64,000 nucleotides of DNA, from the NCBI GenBank assembly GCA_041391125.1, contig JAWKON010000024.1:48298-112297 (forward strand), in the 5' to 3' direction. The translations under genes were made by a program, and so were the position numbers. This stretch comes from JACKBC01 sp041391125 (GTDB taxonomy: Bacteria; Chloroflexota; Anaerolineae; Caldilineales; Caldilineaceae). Shown here in pieces: positions 36,534 through 47,500 of the stretch (positions are counted from its first letter, which is position 1; every line of letters starts with the position of its first letter). The notes beneath the pieces were generated by a model that saw only the letters and a list, made by a program, of their open reading frames with translations, did no database searches and was not told the DNA's origin.

Positions 36534-38214
36534 TTATAAAGACCAAATGGCTTTGTACCCGTCGAGGATAATCGTCTGTTTTTGAAAAATGCCTGGCATC
36601 CAGCCGCAGGATTTCAAACGTGACGGCTTCACCTCCTCTGGCAACTGGTCCAACGCATCTTGTGCTCATATGTTGTGCATGGGATGTTGATTGAGCGTTT
36701 TATCAGAATATCGCGTGGCTGGAGGCCGCTGGGCCGAACTGTCCGCTTTCCACGGCGTAAATGTAGACGGCCCCGTCAATGATGCCTGAACAACAGGCCA
36801 TATGGATGGTGAACTGGCGGGCGTCTGGTGCATATTGTCAGCTGTTGTCTCGGCAAACATATCACCATACTTGGTAAAGGCCGCAATAGCCTCGTCTTGA
36901 TGGCCCATCATGCAATGAATGGCTTTGGCCACCACCAGATCCCAGGTGTCGTCGGGTTGAATAACCAATTCGTCTTTGACCGGCGGCGTATTCAGCCAGA
37001 TCTTCTTCGAGCATCTGCTCCCCTTCGGCAGCCAGGGTGAGCTGTTGGTTTAGCGCTTCCCCTTCTTTACTAACCACGTAATGACCCAGTCGATACGCAG
37101 TCATTGTCACGCTGCCACCAGGTGGGCTAATGGATCGGGCAGGCCCACCTATGCGGGTGCGCCTCTTGCAACGCAGCGGTCAGCGCAAATATTGTCTCAA
37201 CCAGGCGATGGTGCAATGTTTGCGTCGCCAATTGTATCCGGCGTGTGTAGTAGTCCACCCAACGGTCTGAAACTGCGTCGCGGCTCTCCTCTTCCACCTT
37301 CGTCATACATCCAACAGTGACTCGGCTGCCGACTCGCACCCTCACCCCAACTGGTATAGAAGGCGCACCGTCGTGGGATCCATGTGCTATCCGCGCATAA
37401 GCCGCCAGAGCAGCGGGCTGGGCGTTGGACCAGGGAGTAGCCGTTGAACCGTGGTGCGCAAAGCGCTGATGGTTTCCGCGCGATCAGCTTTACAGCCAGC
37501 TTTGGCCGCCTCGGCGGCCACACGGTGGCGCGTACGGCATCCAGTTTGGCTCCGAAAATATCCTCTTGCAGCGCCGCTCCCACCAATCCCAATCGTGCAT
37601 CCGTTTTCAGGCATATAGTAGCGATCTCTGCCGGGTAATCAGCGCCGCGCTGGTCGGCTTTTTGCTGCTGGAGTTCGGGGGGATCACCGGCATAAATGGT
37701 TAGATTGACATTGGTGGTGGACTGATCGACTGGACCATTGTAGTTGGTTTGGACAGATGGACAGAGTTGCGGCTGGTGCTGGCGTGAAAAATCAGCCATG
37801 TAGTATGTCAAGAAGATGCTAACGAGCACTAAATTTCGATAGAGGCAAACTATCTAAGCCGCCACGCGAGCCATGTGGTTTCGGATCATCTTCATCTGCT
37901 GTTGGCGCCTTTATTGGTTCTACTTTTGATGAAATCACCGTATCATCGGCTACTGGCTGGTCTCCCTGATTATTGGAATGCACCACATAACCTGCCGAAT
38001 CCAGAAGTGCGGCGCGTTCCTCGGCATCTTGGATGCCCAAGATGTCGGCAATCAATATCACCGTCTCAGGCGAATTGGGCAGATTGCCGTGGTTAAGCCA
38101 ACGGGTGACTGTCGAGCGTTCCACGCCCAAGCGTTGCGCCAGCCACGCCTGACTACGCTCCTGTTGCGCTAGATATTGTCCAACTATATCCGCAAATTCC
38201 TTTTTGTTGCGCAT
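36534..38214 (-). pseudogene. XRE-type HTH regulator with long C-terminal region, broken
   Basis: Start at 38214 with AAGGAG upstream. N-terminal HTH: EFADIVGQYLAQQERSQAWL and GVERSTVTRWLNHGN, and then AERAALLDSAGYVV, typical of Cro/CI-type HTH. Then a Ser/Asp-rich linker and, across several frames, IFLTYYMADF (possible membrane helix), LQTLHHRLVETIFALTAAL, LGHYVVSKEGEALNQQL and TWDLVVAKAIHCMMGHQDEA. The helical repeats suggest a sensor or TPR-like tail. The end is near LDGYKAIWSL. At least five indels. It is divergent from the small secreted peptide at 38457. Confidence 0.6.
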
Positions 38215-38456
38215 CTGCAACACTCCTTGTGGGGGTCTGCAACATCCGGTTGCAGGACATTCAACAATCCTGCCGCATCCGACGGGCCGGATATATGCCA
38301 TACTATGGTTGTGACACGCACAGTTATGAGCGTATCACCTCACGGACCGTGCAACTTACCAATCTATCGTTCGCTTGTTGAGGGGAAACGCGCGTACTGC
38401 CTCGGTAGTGGGATCCCTCAACCTCAATAAGCCTCATTTTTATGGAGGCTGTTGAG

Positions 38457-38636
38457 ATGAAAGCAACAAGTGTAGTTCAACGTGGCCGCCGGTGGCTGCT
38501 GGTGTTACTGGCGGCTGGCATGATGTTGGCCTCTGGTGTGTCATGGGCAAACCAGGTCAACGCTCGTGGAAACGGTTTAGATCAGGCGCCGGCGCTAGCT
38601 GGGCCAACCTCAGACCCGGGGAGCGGTGGTGGCTGA
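38457..38636 (+). CDS. Small secreted peptide
   Basis: About 59 residues from the ATG at 38457. It has an Arg-rich start, a hydrophobic core (WLLVLLAAGMMLASGV) and an Ala-Asn-Gln cleavage-like site, leaving a mature peptide of roughly 30 residues rich in Gly, Pro and Asn and ending DPGSGGG. It is divergent from the broken XRE regulator, and a small exported peptide next to an HTH regulator is the layout of peptide signalling pairs. That is a hypothesis only. The ribosome site is weak. Confidence 0.5.
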   Translation: MKATSVVQRGRRWLLVLLAAGMMLASGVSWANQVNARGNGLDQAPALAGPTSDPGSGGG

Positions 38637-38775
38637 TCGGCCAATGAAATAAGCTCGCCTCAAGTTGAGCCGCGAAATCAGGGAGAGTATTCCGGGAAAG
38701 CACCAGAAAAAGAGCAGTCCTTCTGCATCTCGTGGCGCTTTCTCGGAATGCTGGCTGGTTTCACAACAAAGACCC

Positions 38776-38813
38776 CCACACGTGGTTCCTTATGCGTAAG
38801 GAACCACGTGTGG
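38776..38813. terminator. 17-bp perfect hairpin between convergent genes
   Basis: Arms ccacacgtggttcctta and taaggaaccacgtgtgg with loop tgcg. It abuts the stop of the TPR gene and follows the small peptide gene. There is no T-run, so termination is inferred from position. Confidence 0.55.
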
Positions 38814-40010
38814 CTATGCCACTGCGATTCTATGTGCGGCAATCACGGTTGCGTAGTGGCTCTGCGCGGACGGATTTTCCACCATCTGCAGATGGTTTAC
38901 CGCTTGCTCGAAGGCCAATTGGGCATCATCTTCTTGGCCAAGCACACGATGCGTCATTCCTAGCTCGTCATATATGTTGACTAACAGTTCAAAATTTTGC
39001 GTCTGCTGGGCGCAGCGGATGCTTTCCACAAGGGTCTGAATGGCAAGTCCAGATTCTCCTAAGTAGCGATAGGCAATGCCCTGGTTGCTGAGGACGAAGG
39101 CAACGCGGCGCAAATCGTGGGCCGCGCGCAAGACAGGTTCTGCCAAATTGTACTGTAAAAGAGCCTGCTGCGGTTGATTCATGCCCAAGTAGAGCGATCC
39201 AAGATTCATGCGCGCCAGAGCGACTTGGATAGGCAAGTGTAGATGTTCCAGAAGCGCCAATGCATCTTCAAATGAAGCGATGGCGGCGCCATTCATGCCC
39301 AGTTTGCCCTGAACGATCGCTAGATCCGCCAACACGCGTCCTTTCATGCGCAGGTTGTTGTTGCGTTCGTAGATCGCCAGCGCCTGCGCATAATAGTCGG
39401 CGGCCACTGGCCACTCAAATTGATCGTATGCGACGGTTGCCAGAATTGAATAGCTGACGGCCCGCTCATCATCATGGGCATCCAGCAATTGGAGGGCGCA
39501 GTGGGCGCTTTGCTGGGCAAGATGTGGCCGCCCGCACAGCCGCTCCAAAAAGGCCAGGCGGTTGCGCACTTTGCCCTGATTCCGTCGATCATCCAACGCT
39601 CGATAGTGCGCCAGGCTCTCATGAAGCCACTTTTCCGCTTCCTCATATTTAGCCAGCGCGCGATAAAAGACACCGAGATGAAAGCATAGTTCAGCACAGG
39701 CACTTTGGTCGGCCAGACGCCGACTGTGCTGAATGCCTTGATGCAAATAGGGCAACCACCTGTGCCACTGTCCGGTGCGCTCCATTTCCGACGTTACCTG
39801 GAAGAGCAGATCGCGCGTCGCTGGCCATGCCCCATCGACAGCTAGCGCAAAACTGAGAGTATGCAACAATCGAGTGCATATACGTTCATCCCACGGTGGG
39901 TTAACGGATGATGGCACATGCGCCAAAAGCGCCTGCGTTGTGCGGACAATATAGGCGCGGAATTTGGCCGGATAGTCGAGGGCGCCATCAGCGGTTAACT
40001 GCTCGACCAT
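38814..40010 (-). CDS. TPR-repeat protein, partner of STAND regulator
   Basis: 398 residues made of helical TPR units, for example AELCFHLGVFYRALAKYEEA, RVLADLAIVQGKLGMNGAAI and AFVLSNQGIAYRYLGESGLA. Its ATG lies 16 bases inside the end of the STAND gene. It may be a separate coupled subunit or the natural C-terminal half of one protein split by an indel near 40000. TPR arrays in STAND systems bind triggers or partners. Confidence 0.85.
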   Translation of the reverse strand: MVEQLTADGALDYPAKFRAYIVRTTQALLAHVPSSVNPPWDERICTRLLHTLSFALAVDGAWPATRDLLFQVTSEMERTGQWHRWLPYLHQGIQHSRRLADQSACAELCFHLGVFYRALAKYEEAEKWLHESLAHYRALDDRRNQGKVRNRLAFLERLCGRPHLAQQSAHCALQLLDAHDDERAVSYSILATVAYDQFEWPVAADYYAQALAIYERNNNLRMKGRVLADLAIVQGKLGMNGAAIASFEDALALLEHLHLPIQVALARMNLGSLYLGMNQPQQALLQYNLAEPVLRAAHDLRRVAFVLSNQGIAYRYLGESGLAIQTLVESIRCAQQTQNFELLVNIYDELGMTHRVLGQEDDAQLAFEQAVNHLQMVENPSAQSHYATVIAAHRIAVA

Positions 40011-41431
40011 TGCGCCACCTGCTGTTGGAGAAATGTGCGCGTCAAGCTATGGATGGTATAGAGCCGGTGCTGAAAACTCCCACGGACATCCACCAGATTG
40101 CGCTTGACCAGGAGTTGCAATGCGTGACGCAACGCGGTCGGCGCAACGCCGCAGATTTCTTGAATCGCCGCCAGGTCTTCACCATGGGGCGGCACAAGCG
40201 GCATGGCCAGAAAGACATCGCGCGTAGGGGCGTCCAGGCTTTCCCAAGCTTGACGATAGAGAAACGTATAGAGGTTGGCGCTGGTTTCGCCTTGGGCCGC
40301 GTGCAGATCATGGAGAAGGGTCGTCAGATCATGGACGTGCAGTTGGCCGATCACCAGCCGCAGCGCCAGCGGGTTGCCGCCCACCGTGCCGTAGACGGGC
40401 GCCAATTCCTCATCGGGCGCCACTATCACGCCGGCTAGATTGCGCATCTCGGCTTCGTGGCGCATTAGGCGCAGCGCGTCGGCAAGGCTCAATTCTGGTA
40501 CGCTAAAGTGAAAAATGGCGGCATCGACAAAGAGGCTTTCCCGCGTGGTCAGGATAAAACGGCTGGGGTTGGCCAAATCGTGCAGCAAAGGCAGCAGCGT
40601 TTGCAGCTCGGTAATAGTCTCCAATTTGTCGATGACGATGAGATGGGGCTGCTCTTTAAGGCGATGGCGCAGAGCGTTGAGACCTTCTACGCCAGAGAAA
40701 GTGTGGCCGGTCTGGTTGTGCGTCACCAACTGGGCCACCAACTCATCCACTAATGCATCGGCGGTCAGTATAGGCGCGTCAATCGGTGATAAGCTGCCGC
40801 CCAAGTTAAAGATTTGCGCTTTGGCCGTTACCCAACCCACGTGAAAGGCTGCACCTGCCCCCACCATCTGGCGCAGCAGGACGTCGGCCAGCGCCGTCTT
40901 GCCAATGCCGCCCATGCCGTGCAGGGCAATGAGCCAGGGCGAGCCGGGCTGCCCAAGTTGGGTGCGCAGGCTGGTGAGACAGTCGTCTATGCCAAAGAGT
41001 TGGGTATAGCTGGGGGCTGGGAGATGCGTTGCGAGGCTTTGTTGTTGAGTTGCCCGCGCGGCAACTTCCAGCATCTGGATAGTCTCGGTCAACCGTGTAA
41101 TCGCCGCCGCTTGATGACGACTAAATGTGCTATCCGCAATGCTGTACTGGCGCGCTAGTTCTTGCACGGTTTTCCCGTCGCGGAAGCGGGCGCGCAAAAT
41201 GTCGGCTGCGTCGGCGTCATCCTTCGCCAGCGTGTTTAGGGCCAGTTCCAGCGTGGCCCGATTGGCCTGCCGCCAGGGGACGCCATTGACTTTCTGCTGC
41301 TGTACAATATGCAAATGCTGGAGCGGGCCGGGCTTGTCATCACTTTGGGACGCCGCTTTGGACCAACGCTTGAGGGCTTCGTGGACTGCACTTGGCTGTA
41401 TGAGTGACAGGTGTTGAACGTCTGGGCGCAT
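39995..41431 (-). CDS. STAND NTPase regulator with HTH (NB-ARC type)
   Basis: About 478 residues from the ATG at 41431 (GGAGG upstream). The N-terminal part has a sigma-region-4-like HTH (RFRDGKTVQELARQYSIADS). The P-loop is ALHGMGGIGKTALADVLL near residue 185, Walker B is HLIVIDKLE, followed by sensor RFILTTRESLF and the NB-ARC GGNPLALRLVIGQ motif. STAND proteins stay inactive until a ligand reaches the TPR part. In bacteria they control transcription or conflict responses. The target is unknown. Confidence 0.87.
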   Translation of the reverse strand: MRPDVQHLSLIQPSAVHEALKRWSKAASQSDDKPGPLQHLHIVQQQKVNGVPWRQANRATLELALNTLAKDDADAADILRARFRDGKTVQELARQYSIADSTFSRHQAAAITRLTETIQMLEVAARATQQQSLATHLPAPSYTQLFGIDDCLTSLRTQLGQPGSPWLIALHGMGGIGKTALADVLLRQMVGAGAAFHVGWVTAKAQIFNLGGSLSPIDAPILTADALVDELVAQLVTHNQTGHTFSGVEGLNALRHRLKEQPHLIVIDKLETITELQTLLPLLHDLANPSRFILTTRESLFVDAAIFHFSVPELSLADALRLMRHEAEMRNLAGVIVAPDEELAPVYGTVGGNPLALRLVIGQLHVHDLTTLLHDLHAAQGETSANLYTFLYRQAWESLDAPTRDVFLAMPLVPPHGEDLAAIQEICGVAPTALRHALQLLVKRNLVDVRGSFQHRLYTIHSLTRTFLQQQVAQWSSS

Positions 41432-41935
41432 AAATGGGATAACCTCCAGAATGATAGAGGGTGCGTGGGGCCAGTATAGCATAGATTTGCCGAAAAATTC
41501 AAGAGATGGGCAAATTGCCTCATAATTAGGGCGCGCCCGCAAAAAATATGGCGGCATCGAAAAGTATTGAGACGTTTATGCCCATTTTGCAAGAGCTGCG
41601 GAATGGGGTGAGGCAGTGGCGAGGGAAATGGAATAGATTGGAAGTAGGGATTTTGGGCTATCATAGGAGTCCATTTATAAGTGCTGGCCAATCCCAATAT
41701 GCCATCATAACCCATCACCTAATCAGTGACATCATAGTTTCAACGCCACTTATGCTATTTAACGTAAAAAGAACGCCCGGCCTGCGAGGGACATGGCCGG
41801 ACGTCCACTGAAATGTCGGTACACCGCAACAGTGTTGGCGATATAGGGTTGGCGATATAGGCATCGGTCTCGATTGGTAAATCCAGCCCCGTCTCTGCCC
41901 GTTGCGATCTACTGAATATGGTATACTTGCTACAC
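41432..41935. other. Intergenic, no gene seen
   Basis: No supported gene. Leads into the MITE-like element. Confidence 0.4.
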
Positions 41936-42058
41936 AATGTCATTAAGTTAGCAGTTATCAGTCCCCAGTTTTCCGTAGTCAGTCTCGCAACACACACTGA
42001 AAACTGAGCACTGAAAACTGGTTCCTTTGACAAGATATTTGCTTAACTTAACGACATT
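41936..42058. mobile_element. MITE-like element, copy 1
   Basis: About 123 bp with near-perfect terminal inverted repeats (aatgtcattaagtta at the left; taacttaacgacatt at the right, 14 of 15). Internal inverted motifs ccagtttt/aaaactgg. A second copy in the same orientation lies at 57934-58056. It is too short to code. Confidence 0.75.
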
Positions 42059-42064
42059 GACTTG

Positions 42065-42502
42065 CTACTGAGACCAACCGTTTGGATACAGATAATCCCA
42101 CTGGCGCAGCAGATTATCGGCATTGTTGCTATACGTGTTGCACGCCGACACATCACCGGCCATACAGCGGTCCCACAAGCTGTTTTGCACCACGCCGGCA
42201 TACTGCCACTGACCAGCGTTGTCTACATAGTACGCATTGCCTTGGCGGTCCACGGCCACGCGCACGGAACCCCAGTAACCGTAGCCATATTCAGCCGAGT
42301 AGGCCGCGGCCCGAATAGTCTTGGCGCAACTCTCAAAGCCGGCATCAAAAAGATAGAGATAGCTGCTGCCGTAGTCGACATAACACGACGCCACATCAGC
42401 AGCGTAGGCGCGCTGGTTCCCGCCCAACCATAAGCAACCGGCCAGCAGCGCGGCGATCATCAGCGTGTATGTTTTGCGTACGGAAAAATGGAAGATGTTC
42501 AT
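42065..42502 (-). CDS. Secreted protein of unknown function
   Basis: 145 residues from the ATG at 42502 (AAAGGA upstream). A signal peptide (YTLMIAALLAGCLWLGG) is followed by AYA-AD, a good signal peptidase I site. The mature part is Tyr-, Asn- and Cys-rich (ASCYVDYGSSYLYLFDAGFE, CMAGDVSACNTYSNNADN) with about four Cys, suggesting a small disulfide-bonded exported domain. No family is recognised. It lies immediately beside the MITE-like element. Confidence 0.65.
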   Translation of the reverse strand: MNIFHFSVRKTYTLMIAALLAGCLWLGGNQRAYAADVASCYVDYGSSYLYLFDAGFESCAKTIRAAAYSAEYGYGYWGSVRVAVDRQGNAYYVDNAGQWQYAGVVQNSLWDRCMAGDVSACNTYSNNADNLLRQWDYLYPNGWSQ

Positions 42503-42690
42503 AACTGGTCCTTTCTGTTTGAAAAGTGTGAAATTGTGATTGGCTGAAAAGCAATCCATCCTAACAGCTTATAGCCGCTTATGAATTTTGCTTTCTATTC
42601 TATTAGTACCGGGCAGGCGATTCTTTCTTGCATTTTGGCGAATTTCAACTTTGTGGCTCTTTGAGATCTCGTGTGGTTTACAAAGGTGAG

Positions 42691-42750
42691 CGGCGGTTGA
42701 GTAGGCTGGGGCCGTTTCCAGCCGTATCGAAACCAAAGCGGGTCAACCAC
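42691..42750. repeat. Partial copy of intergenic repeat family C
   Basis: gttgagtaggctggggccg, then ccgtatcgaaaccaaagcgggtc, matching the reverse complement of parts of 15546-15650. Confidence 0.6.
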
Positions 42751-42793
42751 ATGCGATTCTGTTGAACTAACTTTGTGAAGGGTGTTGCACCAT

Positions 42794-43573
42794 ATGGAAA
42801 CCGAAAATATCGAACATCTGGTATGGAGGGCGATTCAGACGCTCGATGAAGCGCAAGGCTGGCGCCTGACGCCCGCCGATCAAGAGGCGCTGTGCCGCGC
42901 CGTTGCGCCCTTGATCTCCGCGGAGGCGGCGTCTTCCCTTGAGCGTATGCAAATTGTCGTGCATAATTATTACTGCGACGGCCCCGCAGTCAACGCAATG
43001 CTGACGGCCGGTTCACCGGAAGGCGAAGCGCTCTGGAGCCAGTGGTATGAGCAGATTGCCAAGTCCGCTGCCAAGAAGGGACTGGCTGAAGCGGATGCGC
43101 TGGATCTGGTCCACTCCACCTTTTTCCATATGCAGCGCGCCTTGCAAAATTTCAAATTTGAATCTAGATTAACCACCTATTGGCACGCCGTCTTTAACAA
43201 TCGCTTCTGCAAGTGGTTGGAACAGAAAAAGCGCCGGCCGCAGCCGGACGAAATTCAAGAGGAATTGACGCCCGCCGCACAGCATCAGCCGCTGGCCGAT
43301 ACAATTTTAAATAACGAAATTGCCGAACTGGTGCATGGGGAGCTGCAAGCGCTTCTCAAAAGCACAGACTACATCATTCTTTCCCTTTACTATATAGAAC
43401 AAACCTTTATCGACGCTGACTCCGGTGAACAAAAGCGCTGGACAGACGCCGAAATCGGCAATCATCTGGCTATGCCGCTGAATACAATTACGGCCCGCCG
43501 CACGCGCGCCCTAAAACGATTGCGCGAAAACCCCCGGCTGGCAGAGCTGTTCCGCTCATTGCTCCAAGAATAA
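42794..43573 (+). CDS. Sigma-70 family (ECF-like) sigma factor
   Basis: About 259 residues from the ATG at 42794; a GTG/TTG 9-12 bases earlier is possible. Region-2-like DALDLVHSTFFHMQRALQNF followed by a Trp-containing helix (WHAVFNNRFCKWLEQKKRR), and region 4 with EIGNHLAMPLNTITARRTRA as the HTH. The N-terminal 90 residues are an extra helical domain not seen in ordinary ECF factors. It leads an operon with an unknown protein and the CHAT protein, so it is probably the transcriptional output or is held in check by them. Confidence 0.83.
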   Translation: METENIEHLVWRAIQTLDEAQGWRLTPADQEALCRAVAPLISAEAASSLERMQIVVHNYYCDGPAVNAMLTAGSPEGEALWSQWYEQIAKSAAKKGLAEADALDLVHSTFFHMQRALQNFKFESRLTTYWHAVFNNRFCKWLEQKKRRPQPDEIQEELTPAAQHQPLADTILNNEIAELVHGELQALLKSTDYIILSLYYIEQTFIDADSGEQKRWTDAEIGNHLAMPLNTITARRTRALKRLRENPRLAELFRSLLQE

Positions 43574-43656
43574 CCCATGCAAGAAAATCGCAGTCTTTGG
43601 GTACAGATGCATTGAGAAAAAAAACTTTAGCGCATTTGTAAAATCAGGATCGAGTT

Positions 43657-44571
43657 ATGAATAACGCAAACAAAAAGGTGCAACAGGTAGCCAAACGGTT
43701 GCAAACAAAATCATCACACAACCAAGACCTAGCTGAGGCATCCGCAGAGTTGGCCGCCCAAATTGCGCAGGATGCAGAAGCCACCCAGCAATTGGCGGAA
43801 ATGAGCGCCGCTTTCCAGGATAAGGATTCAAAGCTGCTACAAGATATTGCGCAGATCCACGAGCTGGACCGCTGGCTTGAGCAAATTGGCGCCTATGTGG
43901 AAGCCGAACGCAATGGGCTGGCCGCGGCGCAACTCTATCCAGAAGTGGCCACCAGAATTGTCGCCGATGCATTTTTGCGCAACGAGTATGAATCCTTACG
44001 CGCGTCCATGGCGGATACGGCGCTTTTTGCCCAAACGCCTGGTTACGCCAATTTCAAAGAGTGGCGCAGGCGGCAACAAAGCGCAACCGTCGCGGCCGCG
44101 GCGCCGACGGGCGTGGAACCGCTCTGGCGGCAGCTTGAAAATGGGCTGTACCAGTTGGCCGCCGAGATTCCAGTGCGGCTACGCGCGGCGGCGGCAACTT
44201 TTGGCCCTTTGCCGCCTGGGCTGACGCTGCAAACCGCCCCGGCCGCGGCCTTCCGCAACCACGGGGGCAATCAATCTGCCGAAGTGGTTTGGTTGGAATT
44301 GCCGCATATGGATGGTCTGCACACTACGCGCGTCTATGTGGGTCCCGTGCAGAACAACAACCTCACCTTCATTGTAGAGGTAGTCGATTCCGCCACCAAA
44401 GAGCCCGTTCCCGCCATTGACGTGGAGCTTTGCACCCTGGAAGGCGATCTACTCGAAAGCGCGTCGACCGACGCTAGGGGGCGGACTGCCTTTGAACGTC
44501 TGGACATAGATGCCTATCGCGTGCGCGTCAATCGCGTCAATGAGTTTGTCGTAAATCTGGAATCCATGTAG
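43657..44571 (+). CDS. Unknown protein: helical N-terminus, beta-sandwich (TTR-like) C-terminus
   Basis: 304 residues. Residues 1-70 are a charged coiled-coil-like region, about 70-150 helical, and about 190-300 beta-rich. The end (EPVPAIDVELCTLEGDLLES, ASTDARGRTAFERLDIDAYR) resembles carboxypeptidase-regulatory/transthyretin-like folds. No signal peptide or membrane helix. It lies 84 bp after the sigma gene and 4 bp before the CHAT gene, and so is a candidate sigma regulator or CHAT substrate. No named family is recognised. Confidence 0.7.
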   Translation: MNNANKKVQQVAKRLQTKSSHNQDLAEASAELAAQIAQDAEATQQLAEMSAAFQDKDSKLLQDIAQIHELDRWLEQIGAYVEAERNGLAAAQLYPEVATRIVADAFLRNEYESLRASMADTALFAQTPGYANFKEWRRRQQSATVAAAAPTGVEPLWRQLENGLYQLAAEIPVRLRAAAATFGPLPPGLTLQTAPAAAFRNHGGNQSAEVVWLELPHMDGLHTTRVYVGPVQNNNLTFIVEVVDSATKEPVPAIDVELCTLEGDLLESASTDARGRTAFERLDIDAYRVRVNRVNEFVVNLESM

Positions 44572-44575
44572 CGCC

Positions 44576-47500
44576 ATGTCCACCCCCACGCTCTGCATTC
44601 TAAAATTACCGGCGGCCTATATTTTTCAGTTCCAACCAGCTGCGCGCGCTGCTGGTATTGGCGGGCTATTTGCCTCAACTCCGCGCGAACCCCAACTGGA
44701 GCAAATGTTTCAGCAACAGTTCGCACATCAGGCCGCACTGCTCAACCGTTTTATTTTTCAGGAAAACATTGTCCAAGCCGCATCCAACGCCCCGGCGCCA
44801 CCCAAACGCACCGACGGTGACACACACGATGCGCTGTTGGCGCTGGGGCGGCTGATTTATCAGCGGTTGATTCCAAACAGCATTCAGAATGCACTGGCCA
44901 TGCTGCCGGCCCATTCACCGCTGGTTATCTTGACCAACGACGCGGCGCTGCCCTGGGAATTGGCGCACGACAATTACGAATATTGGGCGCTAAAATTTCA
45001 GATCACGCGCCAATTGCTGAGCGAAACCTGGAGTCCGCTGCCCCAACCGGCTGCCCAGACGCTACACGACCGCCCACTCAATGCACTGCTTATCGGCAAT
45101 CCTACCGAAGATTTGCCTGAATCATCCACAGAAATCACCCAAATTGCCGAATTGCTCAGAACGATTCCGCAAGTAGCAACGTGCCGAATCCTCATGCGCC
45201 GGCGGGCGACGAAAGAGAATGTTCTGGCCGAACTGGCTACGGGCGCCTATCAGATAATCCACTATTCCGGTCACGCACAATGGGAGCCAGGGACGGCCCA
45301 TCGCAGCGGCCTTCTGCTAGCCAATCAGGAGATTTTGACGGCGGCCGAAATCCAGCGCGCCATTGGCGGCGCGCCGTTTGTCTTTTTAAATGGTTGTGAA
45401 TCGGCCAAAGCGGAGTCCGAAATTCGCAACCCGCTTGCTGCCGAAACCGAGGGGGCAGCCTATATGGGCGGCGCCATGCAGGGGCTAGCGGCTGCCTTTG
45501 GGCAAGGCGGCGCCCGCGGCGTAATCGGTTCATTCTGGCCCATTTTAGATGCGCAATCGCGCGCCTTTGCCCTGACCTTTTATCAGCAGATTTTGGCGGG
45601 CCAACCGGTGGCCGCGGCGCTCCAAAAAACCCGCCTGCGCAGCCGCCAAAATGCGCTGCATAACCCCCAATGGGCGGCCTACACGTTGCTGGGTGCGGCC
45701 GAACTCCGCATCTATCAACCAGAGCAGCAGGAGCAGCGCCCGGTTACGGTCATACACGCCATCTTTCCCCAACTCGCACAGATCTATGCCGAAAACCCGC
45801 TGGTCGACGCCGCCCACGCGGAAGCGCAGCTTCACAAACTGGCAGACGCGGTCGTACAGCGTTTTGGCGGCCGCCTTGTGTCGCTGCGCGCCCATGCCAT
45901 GACGGCCCATTTTGGCCTGCCGCGTACCTTTGAAGACAACGCCGAGCGGGCCGTGCGCACCGCGCTGGACTTGCTAAAGGGGCTCTCGACACTCCCATTT
46001 GCGCACCAGTTGCTGCCGCAGATCGCCATCTGTTCTGGCGATCTCCTTTGCCTGTCCCACTCCACCCTTTCCGCGCCGGAATTTACAGCCTATGGCGCGC
46101 TTGAAGCCCAGGCGCTTGCCATGGCCCTGGCGTGCGCACCCGGCCAGATCGTGGCGGATGCGGAAACCAAACAGCAGGTGCGCGCCGCGTTTCACTTGAC
46201 GCCAACGACTTTGCCCCCAGTACAGATGGGCCAAGTACAGATGGACCAAGTGTATGAGTTAGATATTGAACAATCTGAGCTGATCAATGTACCGGATCGC
46301 GCCCACTTGGCGTTTATTGGACGTGTGCAGGAAATCTCGGCGCTGGAAAGCTGGTGGGCGGAGGCCCGCCGCGGCCAGGGACGGCTGGTTCACATTGTGG
46401 GCCAGCCCGGGATCGGCAAAAGCCGTCTGCTGCACGCCTTTCGCGCCCAGGTGGAATCGGCGCCTCACCTCTGGATCGAAACGAACTGCCGCTCCTATGA
46501 CCAGCAACGACCCTTTGCACTGTTGGAGCAATTGATTCTCACACTGGCCCAGATTAGCGTCGACGACGATGAAAGCGTGCGCCGCCCCAAATTGGAGAAA
46601 TGGATCCGCGAAACTGTTGTGGGGCTGGGTGTTTCGCTGGATGAATATTATAGGGAGACTTTGGCGCTGGTCGGCCCGCTGATTGATTTAGCCTACCCAT
46701 TTCCGGCCATCGACAATTTAGATGCGCCTCTGCGTATGAATCGTCTTATTCAAATTGGGCGGGCGCTCCTGGGGTATCTGGCGCAACAAAAGCCGTTGAT
46801 TTGGATCGTCGATGATTTGCAGTGGAGCGATGAAACCAGCTTGGCCGTGCTAACCGGCCTGGCCACTATTGTGGACCAGATACCGCTATTGCTGGTGACT
46901 GCCCATCGCCCAGATTGGTCGCCAGGTTGGCACAGCGCCGCACACCATCGCCACCTCATGCTGGATGGCCTGGATGCCGACGGTCGACGCGCCTTAACTC
47001 TGCAACTGCTGGAGGAGGGAACAATCGCGGAGGCGCTGCTCGCCGACCTCACGGCAAAGATTGGCGGCAATCCGCTCTTTTTGATTGAAGTGGTGGAAGC
47101 GCTCCGCCACAACCAGACGCTCTATCGGGACGCCGAGGGCTGGAAGTTAAAGTCCGCCTTGGAAACGCTGGTTCTGCCGCAGAGCATTGAACACATTGTG
47201 CAGGCGCGCATGGACCAGTTGTCACTTGATGGGCGCGAGGTGTTGCAACATGCCGCCATTATTGGTCCACGCTTTCGGCAGGATGTGCTGCAAGAAATTC
47301 AACAGCACCGCGATAGCCATGAATTGGAACATCGTATCGGCGAGCTGTCGCGCCGGGAGTTTATCCGCTCCACCTTTGCCCTGTCCACCACCTATATTTT
47401 TAGCCATACGCTGATCCACCAGGCCATCTATGACAATATTGTCGAGCAGTTCAAGCGTGCGCTGCATCGGCTGGTGGCCCTGGCGCTACACCGGCTGCCC

